64,000 bases of DNA from Tubulanus polymorphus. Its lineage: Eukaryota; Nemertea; Palaeonemertea; Tubulaniformes; Tubulanidae. Positions within the stretch are counted from its first letter, which is position 1, and every line of letters begins with the position of its first letter. Under the pieces are notes generated by a model, which was not told the origin of the DNA, did not search any database, and worked only from the letters and a program-made list of their open reading frames with translations. Where the stretch lies: positions 2,914,001 to 2,978,000 of the forward strand of contig NC_134026.1 in NCBI RefSeq assembly GCF_964204645.1. Reading direction: 5' to 3'. The position numbers and the translations under genes are program-made. Positions 1 to 12,161 of the stretch are shown here, one piece after another.

Positions 1-1763
1 AGCATAGCTCTCCCTGTGGTTAGGTTATTCATCGCTATTGGAAACGGAAAAGCCATCCTAGACTCTGCGACGGCTATTCGATAAAAAGGTGCATTAAATT
101 GCTATTCATTGCACACATATTTTTTCTTTTTATCAAAAGACCGAATTATTGGTGAATGGCTTAGTTAGGGATTACCTAAGCTCTCCTCTAGATTGATGAA
201 ACTTGTTTAAACCTTCTCCACCGAAACATTGAATATGTATATATTGTCATTCTGGTCATGTTGGAATATTGAAAATTCTCTAAAGAAGATATGGAGGACC
301 CCTAATTCCGAGAAAATTACATCTTAAATTCAACTAGTACAACTTGTATTAGATGATGTTCAGATTCATCATTTAGAGAATAAGTTTCAAATCGATGTTG
401 TTAAATTTCTCAGGAATATTCTCTATGTTTTTAATGTGCTATACAGAATTTTGTTCTTTTTTGTCAATAATTGCTACGTAATGTATTAATTATGTAAAAA
501 TACAGATATGTTAAGGATTTGTAAATAAATTAATTTCATTTAGAGACTTAATGAAATACATTGCCTAGTTTTAATTATTGGTTGAGAGATGAGGTTTTCT
601 AGCGATGTGAAGAAAGAAAAAATATGATTCTTTTAACGAATCGGGAAATGAATATTTTTAAACCCAGTGAATCAGTTACGAATTAACATTTTGCACTCGA
701 CTGGAATGTACTAATCCGCCCATGTCACTTAGCATGGCTCGTACTAATCGCAGGCAATGAAACCTCAGCACGAAACCCACTTCAAATTTCTTTGCTGTAT
801 TTGGTCATATATATTATGTTTATATGTATATATATAGAGATAGAGAAGGGAAGTCACAATCAATTTACACAGAGACATTGATAGGATTCCAGTCAAACAG
901 CAACACATGTCCGAAACACATTTGGCAGCTGTCGCCACACTGCAAATGAATCAGATTTCCACAATAGTCATCCGTACAGATTTATACTGCTAATGACGGG
1001 ACAAATTCCAATATCATGAATCGTAAATTGACTACGCTATTAGCGGCTATGACAACAATTCAAAGCATCACAAAAATCTAAGATAAATGAATATACATAA
1101 TGTTTGTAATCGTTCACCGAGGTCGTTGCCTGAAGGCGCCGAAGAATTCAAATTACACGAGGAATTCCTTCTCAGCGTAGACACAGCTCTTCAAACTCAC
1201 TGTTCTACCATAGAAACTTCAGATTTTGGCGAAAATTCTTCTTCAATCTTCTTTTAACTTGCGTAGTCGTTAAAATTCAATGTCTCGTTCGACGAATATC
1301 TGATATACTTTCCGACAGAACGGAAACAACGATGCCATTTATCACTATCCTATATGAAAAGGAACTATACTAGGCTATGTGAATTTGTATTTCACGTCGT
1401 TAAGTGTCTGCCATTTGTTTTCATAACGCCCAGTTTCAATTCAAATACACAGTAATTGATCGAAGTTCTTGTACGTGTATAAACTCAATATCAAGACAAT
1501 CGATTGAAGCATCTTCAAAACTCCCCAAAATATAACTGGATTCCGTCTACCACGAACGCCGGACGAAAAGCGAACGCAGTAGACCGCTGGAACTAAAATC
1601 CAAGGTGGATTTTTAAAAAAAACGTCGAATTTCATTTCAAAATCTTTATTACTATTCATTTCATCTATGTACATTTATCTTACAAGGTTTAAGACAAATA
1701 ATTTACATTCATCTATAAACAATAATATAGCATAGCCACGATAACGAAATATTCAAAATGATC
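1..1763. other. Intergenic DNA and SLU7 3' flank
   Basis: I see no coding exon I can support. The stretch is AT-rich, with a short TATA-type run near 815-835. The last part (about 1640-1763) is the likely 3' UTR of SLU7. Short open frames, such as 1441-1674 on the minus strand, show no recognisable domain and no splice context. Confidence 0.5.
1645..1650 (-). terminator. Polyadenylation signal of SLU7
   Basis: AATAAA on the minus strand, about 115 bases past the SLU7 stop codon. It is the nearest canonical hexamer, so it is the likely poly(A) signal. No transcript evidence is available. Confidence 0.5.
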
Positions 1764-4700
1764 CTATCTAGTAAAGAATGCGGCCATCGGATCATCAGTT
1801 CGTTTTTGTTTTCGCCTATAAGCCTCCATTTCTTCTTCGGTTGGTTCTTTAGCTACGAACATGCTGTTGAACGGTCGTTTCCGTTCATCTATAGACAGCA
1901 AACGATCAGCTTCTTTAGACTGTTCTTCCAACTCTTTCATTGCCTATAACAAACGTAACAACTTACATAACATGACTATCTATACCCAGCGCCCAGTTTC
2001 ACGAAAAAGTTTAAGCCTAAAACGGTTAAGTTTGAATTGTTGTCCTCATTGAAAACATGAAGTAACGAAGGGCAATAACACCCAAAATTTGAGTTCAACT
2101 TTTTTTGTGAGACTGGGCCCTGGGTAGTACAACAACGCTATTTCATCCTTTTTATACCAGATCTTTTTCCTATCTATTTTGAACTTGGCTTCATTTTTCT
2201 CAGTTCTAATGATACCCAGCACGAAGACACATCATTCATCAATGACAAGAATCATTCGTCCCAACACTTAATCATAACAATGTTGTCTTATTATGAATAT
2301 CATATTTTACCTGTTGTATTTTCTTTTCTTTGATTGCTTCCTCGTCCTCACTATCACTACTGCTGCTGCTATCACTGCTACTGCTACTGCTACTTTCTTT
2401 CTTTACTTTCTTTTGCTTTCGCTTCATTTGCTGTTTCTTCTTGCGTTTTTTCTCTCGTTTCTTCTGTCCTTTTGACAAATCTTTCTTCTCTTGGTGAAGC
2501 TATAACATTAAGCAGAACACATACAGTTAGTACACGGTCTATCTAGCTATTAAACATACCCATCTAATGCCAAAACAACAAGGGCTACAAAGGTTCAGAT
2601 CACCACTTACCTCGACTAAAGATTTTTCAGGCTCTGGTGGTTCCATTTGAGATTGTAATAAAGTTGCTGGACACTCATTCTGTAACAAAGAAAATTTAGT
2701 ATAAACATCCATAACAAATAGCACCTGCACTTACATATAAATACATCAAAGCTGAAACAGTGGATTATAATGTCAAGTTTACAGGCTATTAAACTATGAA
2801 CTGTATCAGATATAATTCATACCTCATCTAGCTGTTTTCCAGTTTCACCAGTACAGTATGATCCTTTCACCGTAGAATGGCAACATTTGAAACCCCACTT
2901 GCCATCCTTCCAATATGAACCCCAAACACTCTACAGTCAGAGAAATCATCATTATTATCAAATTCGGTTGAAAAAAAACATTACAAAACTAAAACGGAGT
3001 AAAGATCCTTTTTTTGTGAAAACTTACGGAGTGATTCCCTATGTAAACATCTTCCTCGAAACGTGATTTCACAGTCGCTCGTTCCTGACCTTTCAACACT
3101 GCCCCATGACGCGAGTATTCCACATATTCTTCCTATAAATACAGTATGGTACAAATGCAACTTGATATCGGAACTAAATTGAATGAAGCAAAAGAACAAG
3201 TCATTCATCTAAGCTAATAAGAATTTATCTCAATCATTAAGGACAATGAAATAGATAACTGACAGTGATTTTTTGTTTTTTCTCAAACGTTTGATTTGTA
3301 CATACCGTTTGAGCCAATAACAACTGTTTGGGGGGTGCCTCTAAATGTTCTTCACCACCATATTTGTCTAAAATACTCTGTTTATGATCATCTTTAAACT
3401 CGTTTTTCTTTTTTTCGTACTCCTTCGTCAGTAATTCCAGTTTTGTAGGGTCGGCCTGAAGATGAACCTCGGCCCCTTTTTCATATGCCTCCCAAGCAAA
3501 TGCTGAAAAGGAACAACATGAACGCATTAGGAATCTATTCTAAAATAAATTAGTTCAAAGAACATTATTTTCAATTTCATTGAAAAAGGGTCTCGGTATA
3601 CTTACTTTGCCCAAGCGCGATGTTCCTGGCATCACCAGACATGCGAACAAAGTTATCGCCAGCATAAGGCAAACTAAACAAAACCAAAGATTTAAGAGAA
3701 GTATGTTAACTACGGTATATCAAATTCTCATGAATGTTGAATCTGATTAATGATTGTCGATGGTTGTTTCAATTCTTCATGAAATTTCAAATACATTAAA
3801 CTTACTCTCTGGCATCTTTGCCTTGATTAGCGAATGGATTTTCTCTCATCGATCTCGTTTTAGGATCATAATACGCCGAGTTCACATCCAGATTATGCAA
3901 ATACTATAAAACATAAGCATTCATAAGCGTACAAAGAGATGCCATCTTTGAAAACTAAAAGTTAGAGTTCACCAGTAAACCACAAGTGAATGTTAATTAA
4001 TACCTTAGCAGTATCCTCTCTTATACGAAGATTTCGTACAGTAATTCGCTGCTTACTTTCAAACTTCTGACCGGGCATATCAGCATCTTCTGCGTATTTA
4101 TCTTCATCTTCATCGTCGCTACCGACCTGCAATTTCTCCTTTATTTCTTCCTTATCTCCTTCCTCTAATGTTTTTTCGAGTCGATCGGATTTCAGGAGCT
4201 TCTTGGCCTGAATAATGAAAAATAATACCGTATATAGCATTAACACTACAATTATGAGAGAATGAACTTGAGCTTAAGTCCGATGAATGTTGTTTTAAAC
4301 TAACACTGATTTTTCAAACAAGCAAACATTGTAGTAGAACCTACCTCTTCCAATTTTGCGAAATCTTCTATCACTTTTTTGTGAGTTTCAGGATCGTAAC
4401 CATTCCATCGATCTCTTTTGCTTTCATAGTCAAATTCAAATTTCGGTTGCACATATTCATCGGGTGCTATGAAATCTCCAGAGTATTTTGCTCCAACCTT
4501 ACGGGGTCGCTGAATTAGATCGGAAAACATACGTTTAATAGAATTTACCATAGATTTATTTGATTAAAGCAAAAGATCGTGTTTAAAATCATTACATTTG
4601 AAACTAACCTCCAAACAATCTTTCTTTTTGTGAGTCACTGCACCACAGTTTGCGCAAGCTCCTTTACGAAATTTAGTAGCAACAGGGCCCTAAAAAATAG

Positions 4701-5268
4701 TGGAGAAAATGATCACTGGAAAAATGAGATAGACGTTTGAAAAATTAATGAAGCTATTACAATGTACAATAATCCATTCCATCAGTTTTTGAACTCTACA
4801 TTAGAATGAATGAATATCAAAGTTAAATCCTAATAGACGTACTTCTTTCACTCCTTTTTTGTACCAGGTATCCATGTTAATTATAGGTTTTTTGGTCATA
4901 TCCTGCACTCTCTGATGGCTAAGAGTGGGTTGCATAGCTCCATAGTACCACGGGGCTTGCATAATGTACTGCGGAATATGAGGATTGATGTCTCTAAAAA
5001 GAAGATATTAGAATTCATTGAAATTCAACAAGCTATGAAGAAGTAAAGCAATTAACTACAGCGAAATCAGAATTAATTCATCATGCTCAAATACATACTT
5101 TCCCTCTTCATCTTTCATGGCAGGAACGCTTCCAGCTTTTCGAGCTTCCTCCAATTCTTTCATCTTCTTGTAATCTTCCCTCGACTTCTTTTTTTCTCCT
5201 TCCTCATCTTCGCCCTCTTTGGCGGTCTTCGCCACCATCGAAGGTGGTAAGTTCAAAACGAACGACAT
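1764..5268 (-). CDS. SLU7: Pre-mRNA-splicing factor SLU7, 13 coding exons
   Basis: SLU7 is a second-step splicing factor that helps hold the 3' splice site and exon 1 in the spliceosome. Coding exons read on the minus strand: 5268-5099, 4993-4843, 4689-4609, 4509-4345, 4207-4004, 3903-3806, 3673-3606, 3502-3306, 3132-3028, 2930-2823, 2679-2611, 2499-2311, 1943-1764. All have GT-AG borders and phases that close, giving 594 aa (human is 586). The third exon encodes the family CCHC zinc knuckle ([14 protein letters not shown]). Other family blocks seen are [42 protein letters not shown] and [13 protein letters not shown]. The tail is Lys-rich then Ser-rich and ends in TDDPMAAF. The start fits the family N-terminus, although the first ~35 residues are unlike human. 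A 3' splice site just upstream (exon from 5292) implies a 5'-UTR intron. Confidence 0.96.
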
Positions 5269-6740
5269 TTTTCAACACTCCTTGTTAACACCTGCAAATA
5301 ACGTAGTAGGCCTAACACTCTTTATTCACTTTTCAAAAAAAATAAACGCAACCTTTGCAGTTAATACTTGAGAGTTAGTACGGCTACGCTGATATAGTGA
5401 TTGTTTCTGATCAATTCAAACCGAACCAAGCATCAGCAACAAAAGACAACATGAGTTTGTGTTGCAAAAGCAACTTGAGAACAACATTTCCATCCTAATC
5501 AACAAGATCTACTTCACAAAAAAGCAGAGTGGCCAAAAGAGTAGTCGCCAATCTTAATACTATATCTAACTTATCTTTCGTTTAGGTCTAACAGAGATTG
5601 CAAAGTAAAAACTAATACAATAAAGTATATTGAATTGATTTTAAAGCCAGACCTTTGGGTTATTGGTCCAGATTCCTGCGTCTGGACTAAAACGGGAAAT
5701 AATCATAGTGGCGTGTATTCGATACATCTTTCAAATGGTAATGTAGTTACCTTTTTTTGACCGTAATACACTCTCAGTTTTAGATTAAAGGTCGATATTA
5801 ATACGTATTGTCACCGCGTAAGTTTTCAGGGTATTTCCCAATGACGTCATGAGGGCAGGGAATCCTATTTAGAGCCAATTCAATTCAATAAAGATTTATT
5901 GCTTCCGAGTTTTAAACAATACATACATTTCTCTAAACGGTGTTTCTTTCTGTTCTTGTTTATTAAGCATCCGCAAAGCATTTTCATCGTTATATTCTTG
6001 AAAGATAAATTGCAATATTGTATCACAACATAATGTTTGGCACAGAACAAGACCCCGTTTCGACGGTGATGTGGTCAAAGTTTGTTTGAATCGCATGCAG
6101 TAAAAATCATCTTTGATCACGCGATAAACTATTATTCTGTAGGCCTCACAAACAAAAACATGATTGTATTTGGTAGCTAGATAGAGATCTATTGATATTC
6201 CACCCTGAATTACAAAACCTCATTTTCGTCGAGTGACATTATGAGTTTCCCGGTTTGCTCGGCTACCCGTACTGGCGGGGTAGTCTAGAGAGGCCAATGA
6301 AAACCCCGGTTTGCTGAACTACCCCTATTTGCGGGGATGCGGTATGATGTTTGATCTAGTGGCTAATGGCTGTTTCAAGTGCTTACAACGATGCTTATTA
6401 CTTCGTGGTACATGGTGGTTTAAAAAAAGATTTCATAATAATACGCTCACCGCGTGGGCTTCGTAGAAAGACCACTGCCTGTGGCCTTCCCAAATTTTAA
6501 TTGTCCTGTCCGATTTGGTTTCGTACAATTGAGAGACTGCCTTTTCCAGTTAGGACATTTTTGGATCACATAACTCAGGAAATGACTTACGCTTTTGGGC
6601 CCATTCGTCGGTTCCACATGTTTCATTTGAGCTATAGACCACAATGGTGACACCATGATGGTCAGAAACTGACCAATTGAGATATCCCCGAGTCTGACCA
6701 CTTGACTTCGAATTTCGGAAATTTTTCAAGTCATGTTTGT
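5269..6740. other. SLU7 upstream region and unassigned sequence
   Basis: No secure gene. 5280-5900 should hold the SLU7 promoter and a 5'-UTR exon. A palindromic CRE-like TGACGTCA lies near 5842. Around 6249-6340 a ~40-base GC-rich motif (cggtttgct...ggcgggg) occurs twice. The minus-strand stretch 5896-5996 looks like a short terminal exon (see separate entry). Confidence 0.4.
5896..5996 (-). pseudogene. Possible orphan terminal exon
   Basis: On the minus strand a good 3' splice site (TTTATCTTTCAAG) precedes an open frame with a charged, protein-like composition (NALRMLNKQEQKETPFREMY) ending in a stop. An AATAAA follows within 20 bases. No matching upstream exon was found on this strand before the 6.7 kb repeats. 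It may be a remnant of a gene, part of a repeat, or chance. No family was recognised. Confidence 0.2.
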
Positions 6741-6750
6741 TTTCAAACTA

Positions 6751-6990
6751 CTGAAGAATCATTGCAAATTCATAAACTGACCATCACTGACCACCACTGA
6801 CAAATTCAAACTCCTTGAATTTGAAAACTATATACCGCGTTATGGTGTCAAACTAGAAAGGATTCGCCATAAATATTGAGAATTCATAAATTGACCATCA
6901 CTGACCACCACTGACCAATTCATGCTTCTCGAATATGAGAACGATATACATGTACCACGTTACGGTGTCAAACTAGAAAGGATTCGCCAT
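6751..6990. repeat. Two tandem copies of a ~120-bp unit
   Basis: Two adjacent copies share the core ctgaccatcactgaccacca and both end in aaactagaaaggattcgccat; those ends sit at 6870 and 6990, so the period is 120 bp. The copies differ by scattered substitutions. The block abuts the 76-bp satellite directly. Confidence 0.8.
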
Positions 6991-8480
6991 CAGGACACCC
7001 CTGTACATCCTCTATATATTCAGCATCAGGACCACTCTGAATCAGCATCAGTAATTACTGGGTTCGAACCCGGGACACCCCGGTACATCCTCCATTAAGC
7101 ATCAGGGCCACTCGTTCAAACCCAGTAATTGCTGATACTGATTCAGAGTGGTCCTGATGCTGAATAGAGAATGTACAGGGGTGTCCCAGGTTCAAACCCA
7201 GTAATTACTGATACTGATTCAGAGTGGTCCTGATGCTGAATGGAGGATGTACAGGGGTGTCCCGGGTTCGAACCCAGTAATTACTGATGCTGATTTAGAG
7301 TGGTCCTGATGCTGAATATATAGAGGTTGTACAGGGGTGTCCTGAATCGGTTATCAGTAATTACTTTTGTTAAGATATCAACATTTTACCGTACGGTGCT
7401 GTCTCTACGCTCATCGTTAGCGGGATTTTTATACACTAACGTTAGTCAACTCTGGCAAGCTAAGGTCACGGAGAATAACTGGACAGCACGTCGATTGCCA
7501 AAGTTGACTTTAGTTAGTGTATGAAAATCCCGCTAACGATGAACATAGCACTGTAGCACTGCACTGCAGCACTGTACGGTCTAGACACCCCTGTACATCC
7601 TTTATTCAACATCAGGACAACTCTGAATCAGTATCAGTAATTACTGGGTTTGAACCTGGGACACCCCTGTACATCCTCTATTCAGCATCAGTACCACTCT
7701 GAACCAGTATCATTTATTACTGTGTTCGAACCTGGGACACCCCTGTTCATCCTTTATCCATCACGACCACTCTGAATCACAGTAATTGATGGGTTTGAAC
7801 CAAGGACATCCCTGTACATCCTCTATTCAGCATCAGGACCACTCTGAATCAGTATCAGTAATTACTGGGTTCGAACCTGGGACACCCCTGTACATCCTCC
7901 ATTCAGCATCAGGACCACTCTGAATCAGTATCAGTAATTACTGGGTTTGAACCTGGGACACCCCTGTACATCCTCTATTCAGCATCAGTACCACTCTGAA
8001 CCAGTATCATTAATTACTGTGTTCGAACCTGGGACACCCCTGTTCATCCTTTATCCATCACGACCACTCTGAATCACAGTAATTGATGGGTTTGAACCAA
8101 GGACATCCCTGTACATCCTCTATTCAGCATCAGGACCACTCTGAATCAGTATCAGTAATTACTGGGTTCGAACCTGGGACACCCCTGTACATCCTCCATT
8201 CAGCATCAGGACCACTCTGAATCAGCATCAGTAATTACTGGGTTTGAACCTGGGACACCCCTGTACATTCTCTATTCAGCATCAGAATCACTCTGAATCA
8301 GTATCAGTAATTACTGGGTTTGAACCCGGGACACCCCCGTACATCCTCTATTCAGCATCAGAACCACTCTCAATCAGCAGCAGTAATTACTGGATTCGAA
8401 CCCGGGACACCCCTGTGCATCCTCTATTCAGCATCAGGACCACTCTGAACCAGTATCAGTAATTACTGGGTTCGAACCTT
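6991..8480. repeat. 76-bp satellite array with an inverted block
   Basis: The unit begins gacacccctgtacatcctc, continues through ttcagcatcaggaccactct and cagtatcagtaattactgg, and ends ttcgaacctgg. Successive unit starts at 7881 and 7957 give 76 bp. 6991-7100 and 7587-8480 run in the plus orientation; about 7100-7345 carries the same unit in the opposite orientation. A hairpin element occupies the gap (7388-7580). Within the right arm a four-unit block of 297 bp is duplicated (tgttcatcctttatcca at 7744 and again at 8041), so there is higher-order structure. The unit contains GGTTCGAACCC, which matches the pol III B-box consensus. Confidence 0.9.
7388..7580. mobile_element. Hairpin MITE-like element inside the satellite
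   Basis: The 193-bp element has inverted ends: accgtacggtgctg at the left and cagcactgtacggt at the right. Further in, the arms atcgttagcgggatttttat and atgaaaatcccgctaacgat are also near-perfect inverted repeats, so the element can fold over most of its length. It has no coding capacity. This structure is typical of a non-autonomous DNA transposon. The superfamily was not identified, and target-site duplications are obscured by the satellite. Confidence 0.7.
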
Positions 8481-9100
8481 AGAGACGATCAGGAGGTCAT
8501 CGGCTACATTTACCGAGAGCATGAAGAAAATAAAAACAATGATTTTTACAAGAGAAACACAAATCTCATGTAATTAATCATGTAATGTTAACACCAAAAG
8601 AAGGATACTGGGTGCCCCTTTTACAGGCAAAGTTAACTATTCAGGACTCTGCTTCTGTATATAAAAATCAAACCGATCATCAGTGGAAATATCAAATTAG
8701 CGGGTGGTGAAATATATATGCCGTCACAAAATATTCCCGAAGGGCACTTAAATTTTAGACCGTACGAACAATGTATTGGGCAATACGGTCTGGATCCGCC
8801 CCTGATGGCTATAGTGACAATCAAAAAGATTGCTAATTTCGTAATTACTCTTCGGCAGCTCAACACTCGCTTCTAACAGGTCTACAAGTGTCAGTGTGCA
8901 GTTAAAATTGTAAGCTGTATTGCCAATATTCGATTATCATGTTTTCCGGACATTCTCGTCTCCGCACAATGTTGGTGGGAATATTGGTTTGAAAAAAGAG
9001 GTGGATTGCAAGATAACAAAAAACGACTGACTGGTGAACTAACAAAGTTCAGACAGAGTAGCTAAACAGAATTTCAATCATATTTATTCTCATACAACAA
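8481..9100. other. Unassigned intergenic sequence
   Basis: No gene recognised. A minus-strand open frame (8633-8866) is Cys-containing but has no start context, splice signals or family match. I treat it as repeat-derived or chance. Confidence 0.4.
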
Positions 9101-11200
9101 TTATACAAAATGGCAGGTTTGTGCTCGAGGTATTATAACGTAAGCTCCTCAAACACGTGGACTGTATTTCAAAAACAGTCCAACCATGGACGTATAAACT
9201 ATAAACTAGAGTTTATACATCCATAGTCCAACCATAGACTCTAAAACAGAAACGTCTATGGCCTACAACCATGGACTCTCGAGTCCATGGCTCCCCGCAC
9301 TAAAACCAGAGATAAACCTGGCCAAATACTCTGGAAAGCGTAGGATTAAGTAATCAATCTGATTTACATTTTTACATCATTTTATTTTCACATATCATAT
9401 TATTAACTTTTAGCTTATTTTCTCAAATTTTAATAGTAATTTTAATTCTTTTTCTATGAATGAAATTGTAATAACTCTAAACCACAAAAGTAACATGTAA
9501 AGTATTTCGAAGTTTTAATATACAATACATCTCCACTACTACTGATTTTATACAATTTGCATCAATAGGAAAATAACAAAAATACACAAAGAATTAAAAA
9601 CTTTTATCCATAAAACACAGAAAATTGAACTAGTCTGAAAGTCTAAGATTATGAATTTGACAATTCATGAGGTCAATATAACCGACACTTTGTTATATTT
9701 CATGAAATATGAACCTATCATGTCAACTTTTCAAATGACATTTGATTATCAAGAAAAAGCTCAACTAGATTCGATACGACCTTAATTCAGCGTTTTAAGA
9801 ACAATTGACATGAACATTTCGTTTTTGATTTTAAACAGTCTTTGATTTAATTTTCAATAACATTATTTTAAAAGATAACTAGAGTTTTGCCACCTTTGCC
9901 TTGTCTTTCAGAGATTTTCAGACATGATCAAATTGGTTATTTTCTCAAATGTTACATTTAATGCAAAGTATTTTGGAGGCATTCTCTTCTATGCATTCAG
10001 CAAGATAAATCGAGTATATAAATATTTTTCAACTGCCAATTTGAACACAGCTAGGTCAATTACTAATAACTTATTGCTTAGATATCTACGATTAAGTTAG
10101 ATTCAAGAATTTTTTGAGGTGCTTCTCGTGCAGATATTTCAGGACCCATATAGACATTGTTAAGCCATGATTTTAGAGTCCATATATAGCTAGCACAATT
10201 TACTGATTAATACTGTTCATATATCCTCATTAATCAAGAGAATGCTCCTCTATTTTGCTCCTCCATTTTCCATAAGGACCTTAATATAAATAGTATTTTA
10301 TGAACCACTGAAAAGCACCACAGTGAAAAAGTTGCAATACACGTAACTGAACAATTGAAAAGTTTTAACGTTTTTTTATGAATGACGAACATGTATGTCG
10401 TTTTTCTAATGAGTTATTCAAAAACAGTTCAGAATAAAAACATGAATACATTACACCTACAAATTCCCTCACACTCTGGAGAGCGTAAGGTTAACTAATT
10501 AATCTTACTTATTACAAGAAAACTAAAAACATTGCCAAATTTTCCTTGTCTTTAAGAGATTTCTTCAAACATTATCAACTAGCTTATTTCACAAATGTTA
10601 CATTTGAAATAAAGCAGGGTCCGATCTATGCACTAGTTCAATTGCCCGGGACAAGTATGTTTTCATTAGGGCATGTAGGTAATCATTATCGCTCATCCAC
10701 CGGGCTTGTGTAATTCTATATCTCAAAGCTTTTATCCCACTCGATGCAAGGGATGATTGTGTCACAATCGGACTGCTCATGTAGGGCACGTTGAGGGGGC
10801 AAGCGTTAAACCGATAATCAAAACAAAGCTAGGACGGTGGACCAATTAGCACTGCATCCACAAGTTATCCTCTATTTTCGACAGGGCCTTAATTAAATCA
10901 GTTTTTTATGAACCACTGATAAGCACCACAGTGAAATTGTTGCTATAAAACTTAACAACTGAAAAGTTTTAACATGAATGATGAAAATGTACATTGTTTT
11001 ATTCACACAACAATAATATCTTAATCGAGGAATCATTAAGCAAGTTCCTAATTTACAAACACGTGAACTGTATTACAATAACAGTCTCTTACATAAAGCG
11101 TTAAAACTAGAGATGAAACATACTGATTCACTCCAGAAATCTTGGAGTATCAATTGATCATTCTTAATTTCTTTTTCGTATACATTACTTTCACTTGAAA
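9100..11200. repeat. Diverged long-period repeats
   Basis: Several motifs recur in the same order. 'atgaaccactgaaaagcaccacagtg' is found near 10300 and, with one change, near 10910 (about 610 bp apart). 'ctctggagagcgtaaggtta' near 10475 recurs in altered form near 9331. 'aaacacgtgaactgtatt' near 11057 recurs near 9151. I read this as old, diverged copies of one repeat family. The 9170-9290 part also holds short palindromes, including arms ccatggact/agtccatgg around ctcg. Confidence 0.55.
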
Positions 11201-11966
11201 ACTAGAATTTTGCCAACTTTGCCCCGACTTAAAGATTTTCAAGCACCTTGGCATTAAATACTAACTATTCTGACGTTTTTTCTTCCAGTTTCGAAAACAT
11301 CAACATAATTATACGATCGGTAACTAATCGATAACAAAAATAACTTAAGTTTATAGCTGTTTTAAATTCTTTCTAAAAAGTAAAATGTATGTACATGATT
11401 TTAGATAGTAAGTCTGCCCCGTAAGTCTACCCCAGTATAACAATAAACAGTCACAGCAGTGATTGAGCGCAGCTAGTTCTAAGGACGGGTCGATCTTTCA
11501 TCACAATTATTCAAAGCATTCTATCATATCAGTTATTTTTTTAAGTGTATTCGATTTAGTTAAGGTTTATAGTTATTTGTTTTGTTTATTACAATAACTG
11601 AGTTGATAGAATGCTAAAAACAACAACAGAAAAGATCTCGGGTTTTCGCTATACTTAGGGAAGGTTGTTCGATAAATGAGCAAACCTTATTGATAAATAT
11701 TTGAAAAAATGCCTTTTCATGTAAATAGAGTATTAATTTGTTGTTTGTTTCTATTGTTGCTTATTATTATATCTATTTTTTTTAAATATTATTTATTTAT
11801 TTATGAACTCGTATTTTGTATTATTTACTACCTATTATTTATAATTTTTTATTTATTGGTTTTTCTTATTTATTCATGTATTTGTATTTTGTATCATGTA
11901 TTATTTATACTCCTCTATTTACAACTGCAGGCATTTTTTCACAGTAAAGTTCTGGGCCCATTTTAA

Positions 11967-12161
11967 AAAAGCACTACTAATTCACTGCCGCTTCTTAATA
12001 ATCATTATACACCCGATTTGAAGCTAAGTGATTATTCACGAGAGCCATCTCGTGATATGGATCTACCCATTACAATAAAAGAAGTTCAAACAGCTATAAA
12101 CAATGTTAAAACGTTCAAAATTAGTCCTAGCTATAACTTTAGCTTTACCTCTCAGATATAA
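11967..12161 (+). pseudogene. LINE reverse-transcriptase fragment (decayed)
   Basis: The frame reads ...SRDMDLPITIKEVQTAINNVK before a stop. This resembles the segment just before the catalytic part of non-LTR reverse transcriptases (PIT-x2-EV-x2-AI-x2-LK). The usual KAPGxD continuation is absent and a stop follows within 20 codons, so this is a dead scrap. The 250 bp to its left are extremely T-rich. The assignment rests on motif likeness only. Confidence 0.35.

Noticed and set aside
2272-2546. Plus-strand hydrophobic frames rich in Leu/Phe/Thr
   Set aside because: These are the reverse complement of the Lys- and Ser-rich exon of SLU7.
7041-8430. tRNA genes suggested by GGTTCGAACCC
   Set aside because: Only the T-arm-like word is present; no D-arm, anticodon arm or acceptor pairing can be built around it.
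7517-8462. Open frames of 61-72 aa in the satellite
   Set aside because: They are translations of the 76-bp unit; 76 is not a multiple of three, so no lasting coding frame exists.
10598-10789. 63-aa minus-strand frame, possible transposon protein
   Set aside because: GC content is higher than its surroundings, but no motif or domain could be named and the frame is broken on both sides.
11709-11966. 85-aa very hydrophobic frame
   Set aside because: It arises from a T-rich low-complexity stretch; repetitive TTT/ATT codons, no conserved pattern.
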